DNA from: Pedobacter paludis
GTDB lineage: Bacteria; Bacteroidota; Bacteroidia; Sphingobacteriales; Sphingobacteriaceae
Assembly (NCBI RefSeq): GCF_003173575.1
Contig: NZ_QGNY01000011.1
Coordinates: 17,370-81,369 of the forward strand
Direction: 5' to 3'
DNA: 64,000 nt
This document shows positions 24,465 through 33,813 of the stretch, piece by piece (within the stretch, counting starts at the first letter, position 1; each line of letters opens with the position of its first letter). Position numbers and translations under genes: made by a program. The notes under the pieces were generated by a model. It was given only the letters and a program-made list of their open reading frames with translations. It did not search any database and had not been told where the DNA came from.

Positions 24465-24821
24465 TCAAATATGTTTCGCTACCAAACGCAGCAGGTCGTG
24501 AATATCGAAAGGCTTTTTAATAAAATTCTCTGCAGCGCAGCCCCTTCTAATGTCATAACGGTCCGCATGAGCACTCATCATGATAATCGGAACATTCCGG
24601 GTTTTCTCTAAGGACTTCAGGTAACTGCAGACTTCAATGCCGTTTCCATCGGGGAGCATAACATCCAGCAGAAAAAGATCTGCAACATGATCACTTAGCC
24701 CTGCCATAAACGAGCTTACCGAAGAAAACGCGGAAACCCCGTACCCCTCACTGTTAAAAAGAAGCTGTAATACTTCGGTTATACCCTCATCATTTTCCAA
24801 AAGATATATCATCTTTTCCAT
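24465..24821 (-). CDS. Stand-alone response-regulator receiver protein
   Basis: The 118-residue protein is a single receiver domain with the acidic pair near E9-D11, the phospho-acceptor Asp53 (FLLDVMLPDGNG), the Ser in MSAHADR and the Lys in FIKKPFD (about 100). It has no output domain. No histidine kinase gene lies nearby, so its partner must be elsewhere. It may act as a phospho-relay shuttle. Confidence 0.9.
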   Translation of the reverse strand: MEKMIYLLENDEGITEVLQLLFNSEGYGVSAFSSVSSFMAGLSDHVADLFLLDVMLPDGNGIEVCSYLKSLEKTRNVPIIMMSAHADRYDIRRGCAAENFIKKPFDIHDLLRLVAKHI

Positions 24822-24908
24822 TTGTCATGCATATTGTGGGTTGCCCCTGGTTATAATAAATCTGATTTGCCATTCCTACGAATGTTTTTTAAAGGTCTAA
24901 AAAGGCCC

Positions 24909-25091
24909 CTACTTCCTCAATTTTCGCTTCTCATTGAGATGGCCGGTTTCCAGGTTCAACCGCTCCAGCAGGTAACGCAATAAAACCTCTCTATCTTGGT
25001 TTGCGGGGTGATATGCGTTATCTCCACCCTTTGCTGAGGATTTATTATGGTCAAAAGTTTCAAATGGTTGTGAAATATTTTTCTCTGTCAT
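24909..25091 (-). CDS. Small hypothetical protein, 60 residues
   Basis: The frame encodes a hydrophilic, charged protein rich in Asn, Lys and Glu with a short Leu-rich helix (EVLLRYLLERLNLETGHL). No signal peptide, Cys or known motif is visible. It lies 31 bases after the outer-membrane barrel gene on the same strand. I do not recognise it. Confidence 0.4.
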   Translation of the reverse strand: MTEKNISQPFETFDHNKSSAKGGDNAYHPANQDREVLLRYLLERLNLETGHLNEKRKLRK

Positions 25092-25122
25092 AATTTAAAT
25101 TTTAGGTTAAATATTTTGCCTA

Positions 25123-25689
25123 TTATTTTTTAGTTCCTGAAATTGCCAGAGCCAAACGAAGTCCAAAAAAGGAAACCTGCCCTCCGCTGCTTTTCCAACC
25201 CTCATAACGAAGGCCGAGATCTGCACTATAATGCTTCGAAATTGGAATGCTGGCACCCAAAGTCGGTCCGTAGGCAAAAGAGGTATTCAGCCGGTCTCCA
25301 AGAGTATTTGCTGCACCAAGCTCAAGGGCAGCGTAATAGATACCTTCAAAGTAATATTTTGCTCCGACTTTAATTGGAACAACACCATTCATGCTTGTTG
25401 GCTCTCCTAAATAATCGAGACGTTTTTTTACCTCATCCCTGTAGCGGAAAGTCATATAGCCCGCAGATCCGGTTAGGTTGAGGTGCTCCGAAACCTTGAA
25501 TTCCACCTTTGTTGATGCCCCATATCCGTTGACATAAGTTTTAGCCGTCTTACCGGTCGGAAAGCCCATGACAAAGCCTACCGATATCTTGGGGACGGCA
25601 GTTTGATCTTGCGCCTTTACCTTTACAGTCATTAATAACAGGAAACAGATCAGAAAAGGTTGAAATGTCCATCCGGCATAGGCACTCAT
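25123..25689 (-). CDS. Outer-membrane beta-barrel protein
   Basis: The 188-residue protein has a signal peptide (about 1-26, ending VKAQ) and a run of amphipathic strands with Gly/aromatic patterns (VGFVMGFPTGKTAKTYVNGY, LNLTGSAGYMTFRY, YSADLGLRYEGWK) ending in LALAIS. It matches small eight-strand porin-like proteins of Bacteroidota. Its start overlaps the stop of the preceding small gene by 4 bases (ATGA type). Role unknown. Confidence 0.75.
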   Translation of the reverse strand: MSAYAGWTFQPFLICFLLLMTVKVKAQDQTAVPKISVGFVMGFPTGKTAKTYVNGYGASTKVEFKVSEHLNLTGSAGYMTFRYRDEVKKRLDYLGEPTSMNGVVPIKVGAKYYFEGIYYAALELGAANTLGDRLNTSFAYGPTLGASIPISKHYSADLGLRYEGWKSSGGQVSFFGLRLALAISGTKK

Positions 25690-25916
25690 AGGGAGGTCCT
25701 GTAAAAAATGTTTAACTCGGCCGCAATGCTTTCCAGGTAAGGGGCAAGCTTAAAATCTCTTGATACAAAGGATATTACCCCTTGTTTTTTACATTCCCAA
25801 ACCGTCCCAACCAGCTCTCCCTCGATGTAGACCTGGTTGCATCTTTTCTTTGGGACATCTATGCAAATGTGTTTTCCCCCGATTTCAAACTCATGGTTAA
25901 ATTCTAAATCTTTCAT
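25686..25916 (-). CDS. Small hypothetical protein, 76 residues
   Basis: The protein is soluble with two Cys (KKRCNQVYIEG and VWECKKQG) and a beta-rich pattern; no signal peptide. It is translationally coupled to the barrel gene through a 4-base overlap. It starts downstream of a strong terminator at 25952-25980, so it should have its own promoter. I do not recognise the family. Confidence 0.5.
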   Translation of the reverse strand: MKDLEFNHEFEIGGKHICIDVPKKRCNQVYIEGELVGTVWECKKQGVISFVSRDFKLAPYLESIAAELNIFYRTSL

Positions 25917-25951
25917 ATTTTCCTTTTTTCTTATCTGACTAATAAAAAGAT

Positions 25952-25980
25952 TTGCCGGGCGGCTAATATCCGCCCGGCAA
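25952..25980 (-). terminator. Intrinsic terminator of the RND efflux operon
   Basis: A perfect 11-bp GC-rich stem (TTGCCGGGCGG at 25952-25962 with its complement at 25970-25980) lies 4 bases after the adaptor stop on the minus strand and is followed by a T-rich tract (25951 down to about 25943). Confidence 0.85.
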
Positions 25981-25984
25981 TGTT

Positions 25985-27064
25985 TTATAGCGTCTGACCG
26001 CTTTTGATCTCATCGTTCGCGGGCGAAATAATCTCTGTCCCGGCTTTGATGGAACCAAAAATCTCGGTCATCTCTGTTCCCTTCATCCCTTCCTTAATGT
26101 CAACGAGCTTGGCTTTACCATTTGCAATTTCCACTACGTACTTCCGTTCTGTAGAACGCACGATAGCAGAATTAGGCACAAGAAGCGAAGTCGCACCGGA
26201 TTTAAGCGGGATTTCAACCTCGGCATACATGCCGGCCTTCAACCTGTTATCTTTATTGGCCACGTCAACCTCGACGATTTCCTGGCGCATGTTGCCCAGT
26301 GAATTTGCAGACCGGCTGATCTTGGCCTGGCGCTGTTCCCCCGGCAGCGCATTGAAGCGGAACTTGACCATCTGGCTTAGGTCCACTTTGTCTACATAAT
26401 CCTCAGGTATAGAAACTTCAAGCCTCATGTGGGTCAGGTCCTGCAATACCAGCATGGGTAGGTCCGAAGATTTGCCCGCCGACACCAGTGCTCCCGGTGA
26501 TACATTCCTGTCAACGATCACCCCGTCAAAAGGCGCATATACTTTCAAGTAGTCCTGCATGGTACGTACGGAGGATACATTTGACCGCTCAGCCTCAGCT
26601 ATGGCCTTATCTCCTTTCATCCTGGAAAGCGCATTATCAAGTTCTAGCGGAGATACCGAACCTTCCTCTTTTGCTGCTTCTTTCAGACGTCTGTATTTCT
26701 CACTGCTCGCCGATGCGGTCTCCCGTGCCTGCAGGTAACGGGAATTTGCCGATTGCAATTGTGATTCGAGTTCCGGTGCTTCCAGGGTCATCAGCAGCTG
26801 GCCTTTGGTCACCTTAGAACCCAAATCGACCAGTATTGCTTTCACAAAACCATTGGCCTTGGGAAAAATGTTCACCTGGTTGAAAGGCTTGAGCACCCCG
26901 GGAATGCGGGTAAAACTGGAAAGGGCCTCTTCTTCGACCTTTGTGGTTTCATATTTGGCTTCCTTGCCGTTTTTTTCGGGACTGATGTTCACGGGCTTCT
27001 GGTTTCCGCCACACGCGGCCAGAGTACTTATAATTATTATGATGGGAATGAATCTGGTTTTCAT
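25985..27064 (-). CDS. RND efflux periplasmic adaptor (membrane-fusion protein)
   Basis: The 359-residue lipoprotein (lipobox TLAAC, Cys about 18) has a barrel-sandwich domain with ANGFVKAILVDLGSKVTKGQ, an alpha-hairpin (about 100-145), the second lipoyl half (VYAPFDGVIVDRNVSPGALV) and a beta-barrel (RFNALPGEQRQAKISR). It bridges the inner-membrane pump encoded 12 bases upstream and the outer-membrane channel. There is no heavy-metal-binding module, so it belongs to a drug/organic-type rather than copper-type set. It is last in a three-gene operon ended by the terminator at 25952. Confidence 0.93.
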   Translation of the reverse strand: MKTRFIPIIIIISTLAACGGNQKPVNISPEKNGKEAKYETTKVEEEALSSFTRIPGVLKPFNQVNIFPKANGFVKAILVDLGSKVTKGQLLMTLEAPELESQLQSANSRYLQARETASASSEKYRRLKEAAKEEGSVSPLELDNALSRMKGDKAIAEAERSNVSSVRTMQDYLKVYAPFDGVIVDRNVSPGALVSAGKSSDLPMLVLQDLTHMRLEVSIPEDYVDKVDLSQMVKFRFNALPGEQRQAKISRSANSLGNMRQEIVEVDVANKDNRLKAGMYAEVEIPLKSGATSLLVPNSAIVRSTERKYVVEIANGKAKLVDIKEGMKGTEMTEIFGSIKAGTEIISPANDEIKSGQTL

Positions 27065-27076
27065 GTTGTTTATCTT

Positions 27077-30000
27077 TTAAATTCTTGTTTTTCTAGGCAT
27101 TAGGTTTGGTTCTTTTAAGCTGCTTTTTTTCTGTACCCAAGCGAAAACCTGCGGAAGGATGAAGAGCGCGGCAAGGGTTGAAAAGAATAGCCCACCAATA
27201 ACAGCCCTGCCGAGCGGCGCGGTCTGTTCACCGGATTCGCCCAACCCAGAGGCCATCGGGATCATCCCGGCTATCATCGCAAAACTGGTCATCAGGATCG
27301 GCCTTAAACGAATCCCGGCACTCACCACTGCCGCCCGGGTAGAATCCTTGTAATCCAGCCTGAGTTTTTCGGCGTTGGTCACGATAAGTATCGCATTGGC
27401 CACTGACACCCCGGTGGACATGATCATCCCCATGTAGCTCTGCAGGTTAAGCGTAGAACCTGTAAGCAATAATGCGGTAAGCGACCCAAGGATTACAGCA
27501 GGAACGGTCGAAAGAACCGTCAGCGAAAGCTTGAAAGACTGGTAATTGGCCGCAAGCAGCAGGAAGATCACCAATATCGCAAAAGCAAGTCCGCCCTGAA
27601 GAGAAGATAGTGTTTCAGTCAACAGGCTCGACATACCTTTCACTTCAGCAGTTAGTCCCTTAGGAGGCGTGCCTACGGACTTTAGTGCCTTTTCTACATC
27701 AGCAGTTGCCGTTCCAAGATCCTTTTTATAAATGTTTGCGCTCACGGTCAGAAAGCGTCTTGGCCCGGAGCGGTCATATTCTCCTGGAAGGTAACTGGTA
27801 TTGAAAGTAGCGATGTCGCCCAGTACCGGACTGCTCTGCCCTTTAACCAAAGGAATTTCTTTGAGCTCATCCATTGTATTCATGACATACTCTGGAACCT
27901 GTACCTGTACCTGGTAGGTATAGGCGGTTTTTTCATCGAGCCATTGGTTCTTCTCAGTAAATCGGCTGGATGAGGTACTTGCAGTAACTGACCTTGCGAT
28001 ATCAACCACGTTCAGCCCAAACTGCGCCGCCTTTAATCTATCAAGGGTAATAGAAACCACGGGAATGTGCAGGGGTTGAGCAATCTGGATATCACGGAGG
28101 TAATCTATTTTTTTAAGTTTAGAGAGCACCTTATTAGCGTAAGACTCGATCTGGTCCATATCTTTTCCTGCTACTCTGATCTCAATAGGAGTTGCAGCGC
28201 CTTGGCTCATAATCTTTTCGGTCATGTCAATCGGCTCAAAGGTGATACGTAGGTCAGGAAGTTTATAAGCGATGTTCTTTCTCAGCGCATCTTTCAGCTC
28301 ATCCATATTTACCTTATAATCTTCATCAAGGTTCACCTGAAGCACAGCCTCATGGGTACCGGTATTGAAGATATATAAGTTACTTGTTCCGTAACTACTC
28401 GGAATAAGCCCAACGTATCCCGAACTAACTGCGATATGGTTATCTACTGTCTGATTGATAATGGAAAGTACCTGCTTAAATTTCTCCTCGGTGCGCTCTA
28501 ATCTGGTACCGTCCGGCGCTTTGATGCGTATCTGGAACTGTCCGTTGTTGAGCTTTGGCATCATATCCTTTCCAATAAAAACAAATCCCAGTCCTGCAAG
28601 AGAAATGACCAGAACTAAATAAATCCCGACAATACCTTTTTTCATCGGCATCCACCGCTGGATGATTGCCATAAACCGCACCTTCACCCTTTCAAAGAAA
28701 TCATTTTTTTCCGGTTCATCCTTTTCATTTTGCAGATGCTTTTCTACCTGCTCTCCTTGCCTCTCGTCCAGGGCCTCTCCTGCATGAGCATGGATCTTAC
28801 CATGGTCATAGTGCTGGTAACGTTCTTCGTTTATCATCCAGTTGGATAGAATGGGAACTAAGGTCTGGGCCACGATGAAAGAGACAACCATGGTGAAGCC
28901 AATCGAAAGGGATAGTGGCAAAAACATCGCCTTTGGTATACCGTTCATCATAAAAGATGGTGCAAATACGGCCAGAATACACAGCAGGATGAGCAGCAGC
29001 GGGAATGCGATTTCTTCACAGGCATCGTAAATGGCTTCGCGTTTGGGCTTGCCCATTTCCAGGTGCTGATGGATATTTTCGATCGTCACCGTTGCCTGAT
29101 CGACCAGGATCCCTATTGCAAGTGCCAGACCGCTCAAGGTCATGATATTTATGGTCTGACCGAACATGCCTAGTAAAAGCACCCCAATTAAAATCGATAC
29201 CGGAATGGTGATCACCACGATAAGACTGCTTCGCAGATCACGCAGGAATAGCAACACCATTAGGCCCGTTAATAGTGCACCAAGACCACCTTCAGTGATC
29301 AGGCTTTTTACCGAGTTGATAACGGCAACAGACTGGTCAAATTCATAAGAGATGTGGACATCGTCCGGCAAGAGGCTCTGCATTTCGGGGATTTTGGCCT
29401 TTAAGGACTTTACCACTGACCAAGTCGAGGCGTCTGCTGTTTTGACCACAGGAATATACACAGACCGTTTCCCGTTGATCAATGCATAATCCACGGTAAC
29501 ATCCGCTGCATCGGCAACCCTTGCCACATCCCTTACCAATATTGAAACGCCGTTTTTTGTAGCTATTGGAATGTTGTTGAATTCATCGACCGTTTTAACC
29601 AGGGAGTTCATAGAGGTCACCATCATGGTATTGTCCAACCTTAGATTTCCCGAAGGAGACATGACATTGAACTTGGATAAAGCCCCTACCACCTCGTCCG
29701 GAGTCAGATTATAACTCCTTAATTTGCTCGGATCTACACTAATGGTAATCGAGCGGGAATTGGCACCGAATGGCGGTGGCGCTGAAAGCCCTGCGACAGA
29801 GGAAAACATGGGCCTGATACGCGTTGCCGCCATATCATAGATTTCTTTCAGACTGCGGGATTTGGCCGAGAGTACAAGCTGGCCTACTGGCAGTGAAGAG
29901 GCATCAAAGCGGACCACCTGCGGAGGCAAAGCGCCTGGAGGGAAGAACTTCATGGCCCGGTTAACCTGCAAGGCAACTTGGGCAGAAGCCTCTGCCATAT

Positions 30001-30298
30001 TGGTGCTTTCATAAAAACTCAGCTTTAGCATCGTCAAACCCTGAATGTTTTTGGCGGTAATATTCTTAACGCCATTAACATAAAGAAACTGATCCTGTAG
30101 ACGAGTGGAGAAGAAGCCCTCCATCTGTTGTGGAGACATACCTCCGTAGGATTCAATAACATATATTGTCGGCGAATTAAGCTGGGGGAAAATATCTATT
30201 GGGATCTTCAGCGCACTGAGAACTGCAAAGAGCAGTAAACTCGCGGTGATCACCACTGTTGTAATCGGCTTTTTCAGGGCCGAGGTAACCATTGACAT
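27077..30298 (-). CDS. RND efflux inner-membrane transporter
   Basis: The 1073-residue protein has the RND duplication: TM1 with a DIFPQLN start of the porter domain, six membrane helices, a charged His-rich loop before TM7 (about 495-540) and a second half with the same plan. In TM4 the proton-relay region reads GILVDQATVTIENI, with the usual second Asp replaced by Gln, which places it among HAE-like/uncharacterised branches rather than classic AcrB. It drives drug or metabolite export with proton influx. The operon order is outer-membrane channel, pump, adaptor on the minus strand, with gaps of 7 and 12 bases. Confidence 0.94.
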   Translation of the reverse strand: MSMVTSALKKPITTVVITASLLLFAVLSALKIPIDIFPQLNSPTIYVIESYGGMSPQQMEGFFSTRLQDQFLYVNGVKNITAKNIQGLTMLKLSFYESTNMAEASAQVALQVNRAMKFFPPGALPPQVVRFDASSLPVGQLVLSAKSRSLKEIYDMAATRIRPMFSSVAGLSAPPPFGANSRSITISVDPSKLRSYNLTPDEVVGALSKFNVMSPSGNLRLDNTMMVTSMNSLVKTVDEFNNIPIATKNGVSILVRDVARVADAADVTVDYALINGKRSVYIPVVKTADASTWSVVKSLKAKIPEMQSLLPDDVHISYEFDQSVAVINSVKSLITEGGLGALLTGLMVLLFLRDLRSSLIVVITIPVSILIGVLLLGMFGQTINIMTLSGLALAIGILVDQATVTIENIHQHLEMGKPKREAIYDACEEIAFPLLLILLCILAVFAPSFMMNGIPKAMFLPLSLSIGFTMVVSFIVAQTLVPILSNWMINEERYQHYDHGKIHAHAGEALDERQGEQVEKHLQNEKDEPEKNDFFERVKVRFMAIIQRWMPMKKGIVGIYLVLVISLAGLGFVFIGKDMMPKLNNGQFQIRIKAPDGTRLERTEEKFKQVLSIINQTVDNHIAVSSGYVGLIPSSYGTSNLYIFNTGTHEAVLQVNLDEDYKVNMDELKDALRKNIAYKLPDLRITFEPIDMTEKIMSQGAATPIEIRVAGKDMDQIESYANKVLSKLKKIDYLRDIQIAQPLHIPVVSITLDRLKAAQFGLNVVDIARSVTASTSSSRFTEKNQWLDEKTAYTYQVQVQVPEYVMNTMDELKEIPLVKGQSSPVLGDIATFNTSYLPGEYDRSGPRRFLTVSANIYKKDLGTATADVEKALKSVGTPPKGLTAEVKGMSSLLTETLSSLQGGLAFAILVIFLLLAANYQSFKLSLTVLSTVPAVILGSLTALLLTGSTLNLQSYMGMIMSTGVSVANAILIVTNAEKLRLDYKDSTRAAVVSAGIRLRPILMTSFAMIAGMIPMASGLGESGEQTAPLGRAVIGGLFFSTLAALFILPQVFAWVQKKSSLKEPNLMPRKTRI

Positions 30299-30305
30299 AT
30301 CTTTA

Positions 30306-31697
30306 TTATTTTAATGTGTTTAACAGTGAATCTACTTGGTTGGTGGCGATAGCCTTTTGAAAAAGCGCCCGGATGTACAGATATTTTGCGTTGACAAAAT
30401 CGGTTTCTGCACGGTAAAGGATGGTCAGGGCTGCATTGAGCTCAATGATGTCGGTCAGCCCGTTCTTATAAAGCGAGAGCTTCTGGCGATACCCTGCGGC
30501 CGCTGCCTTTAGCTGGTTTGGTATTTCATCGAGTCTTTTATGCGCGGTACTGATCTCAAGTCCTGCTTGAAGGGCGGCATTTGATAACATTAACCTTTCC
30601 TGCTGTAGTTCCTTTAAGTAAAAATTGCTACTGGCCTTTTGGGTCCTAAGCTTCAACTGACGCCTGCGCAGATCAAATAAGTTATAACTGATCCCTACGC
30701 CCACGAGGTAATTTTCCCGTTGCCATTCCAAGCCATTCGAGAGACTGTTGAAATTATCATTGGCATCAATGCTTGATCCCCTTGACCAGGCAGCAGCTTG
30801 CAGGCTTACCTTTGGATTATAGGCTTTTTTGACCAGGTTTTCCTTCTCAACGCTGCTTAGATAATTGCTTTTGTAGAAATCAAGCAGCGGATGGCTTGAA
30901 CTGTCGGTCAACTTTACCGATAGGTTTACCTCAAGCGATTTTAGCCGATCCAGGATCGTACTGTCAGCGACAATACTTTCCGGATTTAGCCCGCTGATTG
31001 CTGCAATGTCGAGCTGAACCTGTCTGTAGGTATTGTCCATTTCAATATAGTTCAATCTTGATTTGGAGAGTTCGGCCCCTGCGATACTGGTATCCACACC
31101 CGGACGCACACCGCTTCTGGCAAGGGATAAAATCGAACGGTTGATCTGCTCATTGCGACTGATATTGCTTGCTTGAATGGATAGCATGTCCTGAAGCTTT
31201 AGTAGACTCAGGTAATCATCAATAGCGATGGCCCTTGTCTGGTATCGGCGCTGGGCAAACTTGGATCGTTCAACGACAAGTTCTGATTTGGCGACTGCAT
31301 TCTGAGCTTTATAGGCACCAAAATTATAGACCTCCCAATCAAGGGAGACAATACCAAGATTAGTAAGTGTAGCCTTGGTAGTGCTTTCAGTCCTAACACC
31401 TCTGGAATTGGAGGGAACTATACCAAAGGCCATATAAGGTCCTGCCACGTTATTGTTTGAGCCCAGATCTGCCTGATAATTAAGCTTCAGATTTGGAAGG
31501 GCATTCGCCGCGGTCTCTCTTAACTGGGCGGCACGTATATCAACTGTTGCTGAATCAGCGGCCAGTGAAGGTGAAAAAGCGGTCACGTGATCGATCAGAT
31601 CAACGATCCCGATGGGCTTTGGGGAGGTTTGGGCATGGCTTTCCAGCCCCATATATAAAAGTGGGAACAAACAGAAAATCTGTTTAATACGGATCAT
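30306..31697 (-). CDS. TolC-family outer-membrane efflux channel
   Basis: The 463-residue protein has a signal peptide (about 1-22, ending SHAQ) and two repeats of long heptad-rich helices with strands, the OEP/TolC layout (DYLSLLKLQDMLSIQASNI, AELSKSRLNYIEMDNTYRQV, YRQKLSLYKNGLTDIIELNA). It forms the outer-membrane duct for the pump encoded 7 bases downstream. It is the first gene of the operon. Confidence 0.93.
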   Translation of the reverse strand: MIRIKQIFCLFPLLYMGLESHAQTSPKPIGIVDLIDHVTAFSPSLAADSATVDIRAAQLRETAANALPNLKLNYQADLGSNNNVAGPYMAFGIVPSNSRGVRTESTTKATLTNLGIVSLDWEVYNFGAYKAQNAVAKSELVVERSKFAQRRYQTRAIAIDDYLSLLKLQDMLSIQASNISRNEQINRSILSLARSGVRPGVDTSIAGAELSKSRLNYIEMDNTYRQVQLDIAAISGLNPESIVADSTILDRLKSLEVNLSVKLTDSSSHPLLDFYKSNYLSSVEKENLVKKAYNPKVSLQAAAWSRGSSIDANDNFNSLSNGLEWQRENYLVGVGISYNLFDLRRRQLKLRTQKASSNFYLKELQQERLMLSNAALQAGLEISTAHKRLDEIPNQLKAAAAGYRQKLSLYKNGLTDIIELNAALTILYRAETDFVNAKYLYIRALFQKAIATNQVDSLLNTLK

Positions 31698-31823
31698 GTC
31701 TTTAAATTAAAATTTAAGGAAAAAGATTTGACGGACGTCTTGGACAGGAAACACGGTGATTAACCGGCCGTCGTCACTTCATCATTTGAAGGACCTGTCA
31801 ATAAAAGAAAATTGAGATAAATC

Positions 31824-32219
31824 TCAGATCCGAAAGACCTGGTTGGAAATATAAATTGGGACTGATCCGGCAATCCTGTATCTGATCTCAAGAAAATACC
31901 TGTTTAGGTTAGAGGCTAAAAGCGAAAGCCCCAAAAATAAGATGACGCCGATAAGAAAAGCTTCCAAAACAGGAAGCACGGTTTTCTTGCGTTCATCAAG
32001 GATACACTTAAATTGTCTGGTAATTTTTGAATCCTTTCCAAGCGGAGAAAAGCTACCTTTGTACTGCGCAGCTGATTTTATTCCCCGGGCGGACTCTAAA
32101 AGGGAGAGGTTGGATAAAAAAAAGATATTGCCCAAAGAGATAATCAGGTACAGCAAGACGACTCCAATTATAGAGCAATTTGGTACCTGCTTAACTTTCA
32201 AACCCTTCAAATTTAACAA
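31824..32219 (-). CDS. Hypothetical two-helix membrane protein
   Basis: The 131-residue protein has two clear membrane segments (about 18-37, SIIGVVLLYLIISLGNIFFL, and about 86-105, LEAFLIGVILFLGLSLLASN) joined by a polar loop of about 45 residues. No motif is recognised. It lies 126 bases upstream of the efflux operon on the same strand and could be part of it. Confidence 0.55.
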   Translation of the reverse strand: MLNLKGLKVKQVPNCSIIGVVLLYLIISLGNIFFLSNLSLLESARGIKSAAQYKGSFSPLGKDSKITRQFKCILDERKKTVLPVLEAFLIGVILFLGLSLLASNLNRYFLEIRYRIAGSVPIYISNQVFRI

Positions 32220-32329
32220 CCTAAATATATAGGCGCTAAAATCTGCATTAATCTAAAAAGATGAGAGGATAAACCGCAACAAAACCGTTACAAAATATCA
32301 ACAAATATTAGGTTACGATATTTCTCACC

Positions 32330-32463
32330 CTACTTTCGATTGTCATCGAATAATTTCTTTTTCCTATACTGTCCCTCCATCTTGTTGTTCAAAACTTTAT
32401 CAAAATTAACCACAGCTTCACAATGCTCAAAAAGGGTCGAACTTCCGCGGGTTGACCCTACTA
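32330..32463 (-). repeat. Conserved coding remnant, copy 1 (RGSS...QYRKKK tail)
   Basis: On the minus strand this encodes a peptide with STRGSSTLFEHCEAVVNF, then LNNKMEGQYRKKKLF, followed by a stop at 32330. The same peptide, diverged, is encoded at about 54680-54790 and about 62983-63095. No start codon or upstream domain is present, so it is the 3' end of a lost gene or a dispersed repeat. The parent protein is not identified. Confidence 0.55.
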
Positions 32464-32474
32464 AGTGGCAATAT

Positions 32475-32506
32475 GAGGCATCTAAAAAGTATGCCTCTTA
32501 TTTTTT
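32475..32506 (+). terminator. Stem-loop with T-tract
   Basis: GAGGCAT (32475-32481) pairs with ATGCCTC (32491-32497) and is followed by TTATTTTTT. No gene is directly upstream on the plus strand; it lies next to the RGSS-tail remnant, as comparable hairpins do in the other two copies. Confidence 0.5.
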
Positions 32507-33121
32507 AAACATTAAGAACTTGAAAATAAGTCACTTACAATAGATTAAATTGAATTTTTCGGTTCGAACTTTTTAGAATTTTCCCTAAAATTAAGATATA
32601 CCGCAACTATTTATAAAACACCAATTGTCTAGACATCAGTGTTGAACTCCATAAACTGCTATCTAATTAGCCAAATAAGCATGTGGATTAGTTTCAATTG
32701 CGAACATCGATCAGCTTGAATATTATTCAATTATAGGATAAACGGGGGGAAATCCGTTTGGTCTAAATTTTTTTACAATTATGCGCAAATGCCATGTAGC
32801 TTGCATTTAATTTAGAAGGTACATACCCTCGGTTTAACAACGTGATTGATTTAACACCGCCATTGAAATGAAATTTGTATTTTTTGTTTTTTGAAATAAT
32901 TTGATGAAGCGGGAATTGAAAGTTCATGCATTATTTAATGCATTCCTCAACTCGCATCTAGCCTTCATTTTCATAGAATTCGAATTATCAAGTACTCATC
33001 ATCAAAAACTGAAATTCTTATTTGAATAATGGAATGAGTTTATGAGAATCATATCCTAAAAAACCCATTTTTTTAAGGCTAGAGAAAGGACATACCAAGA
33101 ACAACCTCAAACCTTGGTAAA

Positions 33122-33149
33122 TATCAAATAATGAGGGAATAATGAAAAT
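33122..33149. repeat. Recurring intergenic motif, copy near the copper-storage gene
   Basis: TCAAATAATGAGGGAATAAT followed by GAAAA matches three other intergenic copies (33726-33751, 47501-47527, 47543-47569). Role unknown; a regulator binding site or promoter-type element is possible. Confidence 0.4.
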
Positions 33150-33187
33150 AAAATGAATGGAATAAATTTGCCTATTTATAAAAATGA

Positions 33188-33211
33188 AAGGGCAACTAGA
33201 ATGCTGCCCTT
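33188..33211 (-). terminator. Terminator of the Cys-rich copper-storage gene
   Basis: AAGGGCA (33188-33194) and TGCCCTT (33205-33211) form a 7-bp stem downstream of the gene at 33242. On the minus strand it is followed by a T-rich run (TCATTTTTAT). Confidence 0.6.
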
Positions 33212-33241
33212 AATCAATTAATGCTCACGGTGATTGGCATC

Positions 33242-33580
33242 TTAAGCAGCTACTCCTGTCATTCTTCTGCATTCTTCCGCACAAGCCTTACAAGCATCTG
33301 CACATTCCTGACAATGCTGGGTATGATGATTACTACACTCATCTCCGCATTGCTGGCAAATATCTGCGCAAATACGGCAAATGTCTTGAGCAAAAGAGCT
33401 ACCCATACTCATCAATTGAGCGGCAGAGTAGCAGATGGCTGCACATTGCATATCAAGCTCAATACACCGCGCCATCATTTTCACGTCTTCTTCCTGAGTG
33501 CATGAACTTGCACAATGATTGCAAATTGAAGCACACTTTAAGCATGCATCAATACAGTTTTTCCATTCATGGTATCCCAT
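33242..33580 (-). CDS. Four-helix bundle copper-binding protein (DUF326/Csp-like)
   Basis: The 112-residue protein contains 19 Cys in CxxC and CxxxC spacings (CLKCASICNHC, ICRICADICQQCGDEC, CQECADACKACAEEC) along predicted helices, matching the Csp/DUF326 family that stores many Cu(I) ions inside a four-helix bundle. There is no signal peptide, so it should be the cytosolic (Csp3-like) form. It stands alone between non-coding stretches, with a terminator at 33188. It adds cytosolic copper buffering to the efflux and oxidation genes at the left of the window. Confidence 0.92.
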   Translation of the reverse strand: MGYHEWKNCIDACLKCASICNHCASSCTQEEDVKMMARCIELDMQCAAICYSAAQLMSMGSSFAQDICRICADICQQCGDECSNHHTQHCQECADACKACAEECRRMTGVAA

Positions 33581-33725
33581 AACTTTAATTTTTTAGGGTT
33601 ATAAAAAAAATTCCTATATAGATAACATGGTTATTTCCAGGCGGTTTCATTTTGTTTAAGAAAAGCTTTAATCCCGTGATATGATGCTTGTTTAAACGGT
33701 AGAAGAATAAGAAACTGGTTCTCGT

Positions 33726-33751
33726 ATTCAAATAAGGAGGAATAGTGATAA
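33726..33751. repeat. Recurring intergenic motif, copy upstream of the fluoride promoter
   Basis: ATTCAAATAAGGAGGAATAG followed by TGATAA matches the motif at 33122, 47501 and 47543, one base shorter in the centre. It ends 30 bases before the -33 element of the riboswitch promoter. Confidence 0.4.
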
Positions 33752-33780
33752 ATTAAATTCTCAACACCTACTTTAAGATT

Positions 33781-33810
33781 TTGCACATCATTTTATTAGT
33801 ATTATATTTG
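33781..33810 (+). promoter_or_regulatory. Promoter of the fluoride operon
   Basis: TTG at 33781-33783 and TATATTTG at 33803-33810 are 19 bases apart, a full match to the Bacteroidota TTTG/TAnnTTTG promoter. The predicted start, near 33816, coincides with the 5' end of the riboswitch stem. Confidence 0.75.
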
Positions 33811-33813
33811 CAA

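Larger units (their letters stand above)
32220..33187. other. Long non-coding stretch with repeat remnant and terminator
   Basis: Nearly 1 kb without a credible gene. It contains the first copy of a conserved coding remnant (32330-32463), a stem-loop with T-tract (32475-32506) and one copy of the TCAAAWAA / GRGGGAATARTGATAA motif (33122-33149). The rest is AT-rich with no structure I can support. Confidence 0.55.

Noticed and set aside
32341..33180. Possible small genes in the 1-kb AT-rich stretch
   Set aside because: Open frames there are short, without signal peptides, motifs or promoter elements.
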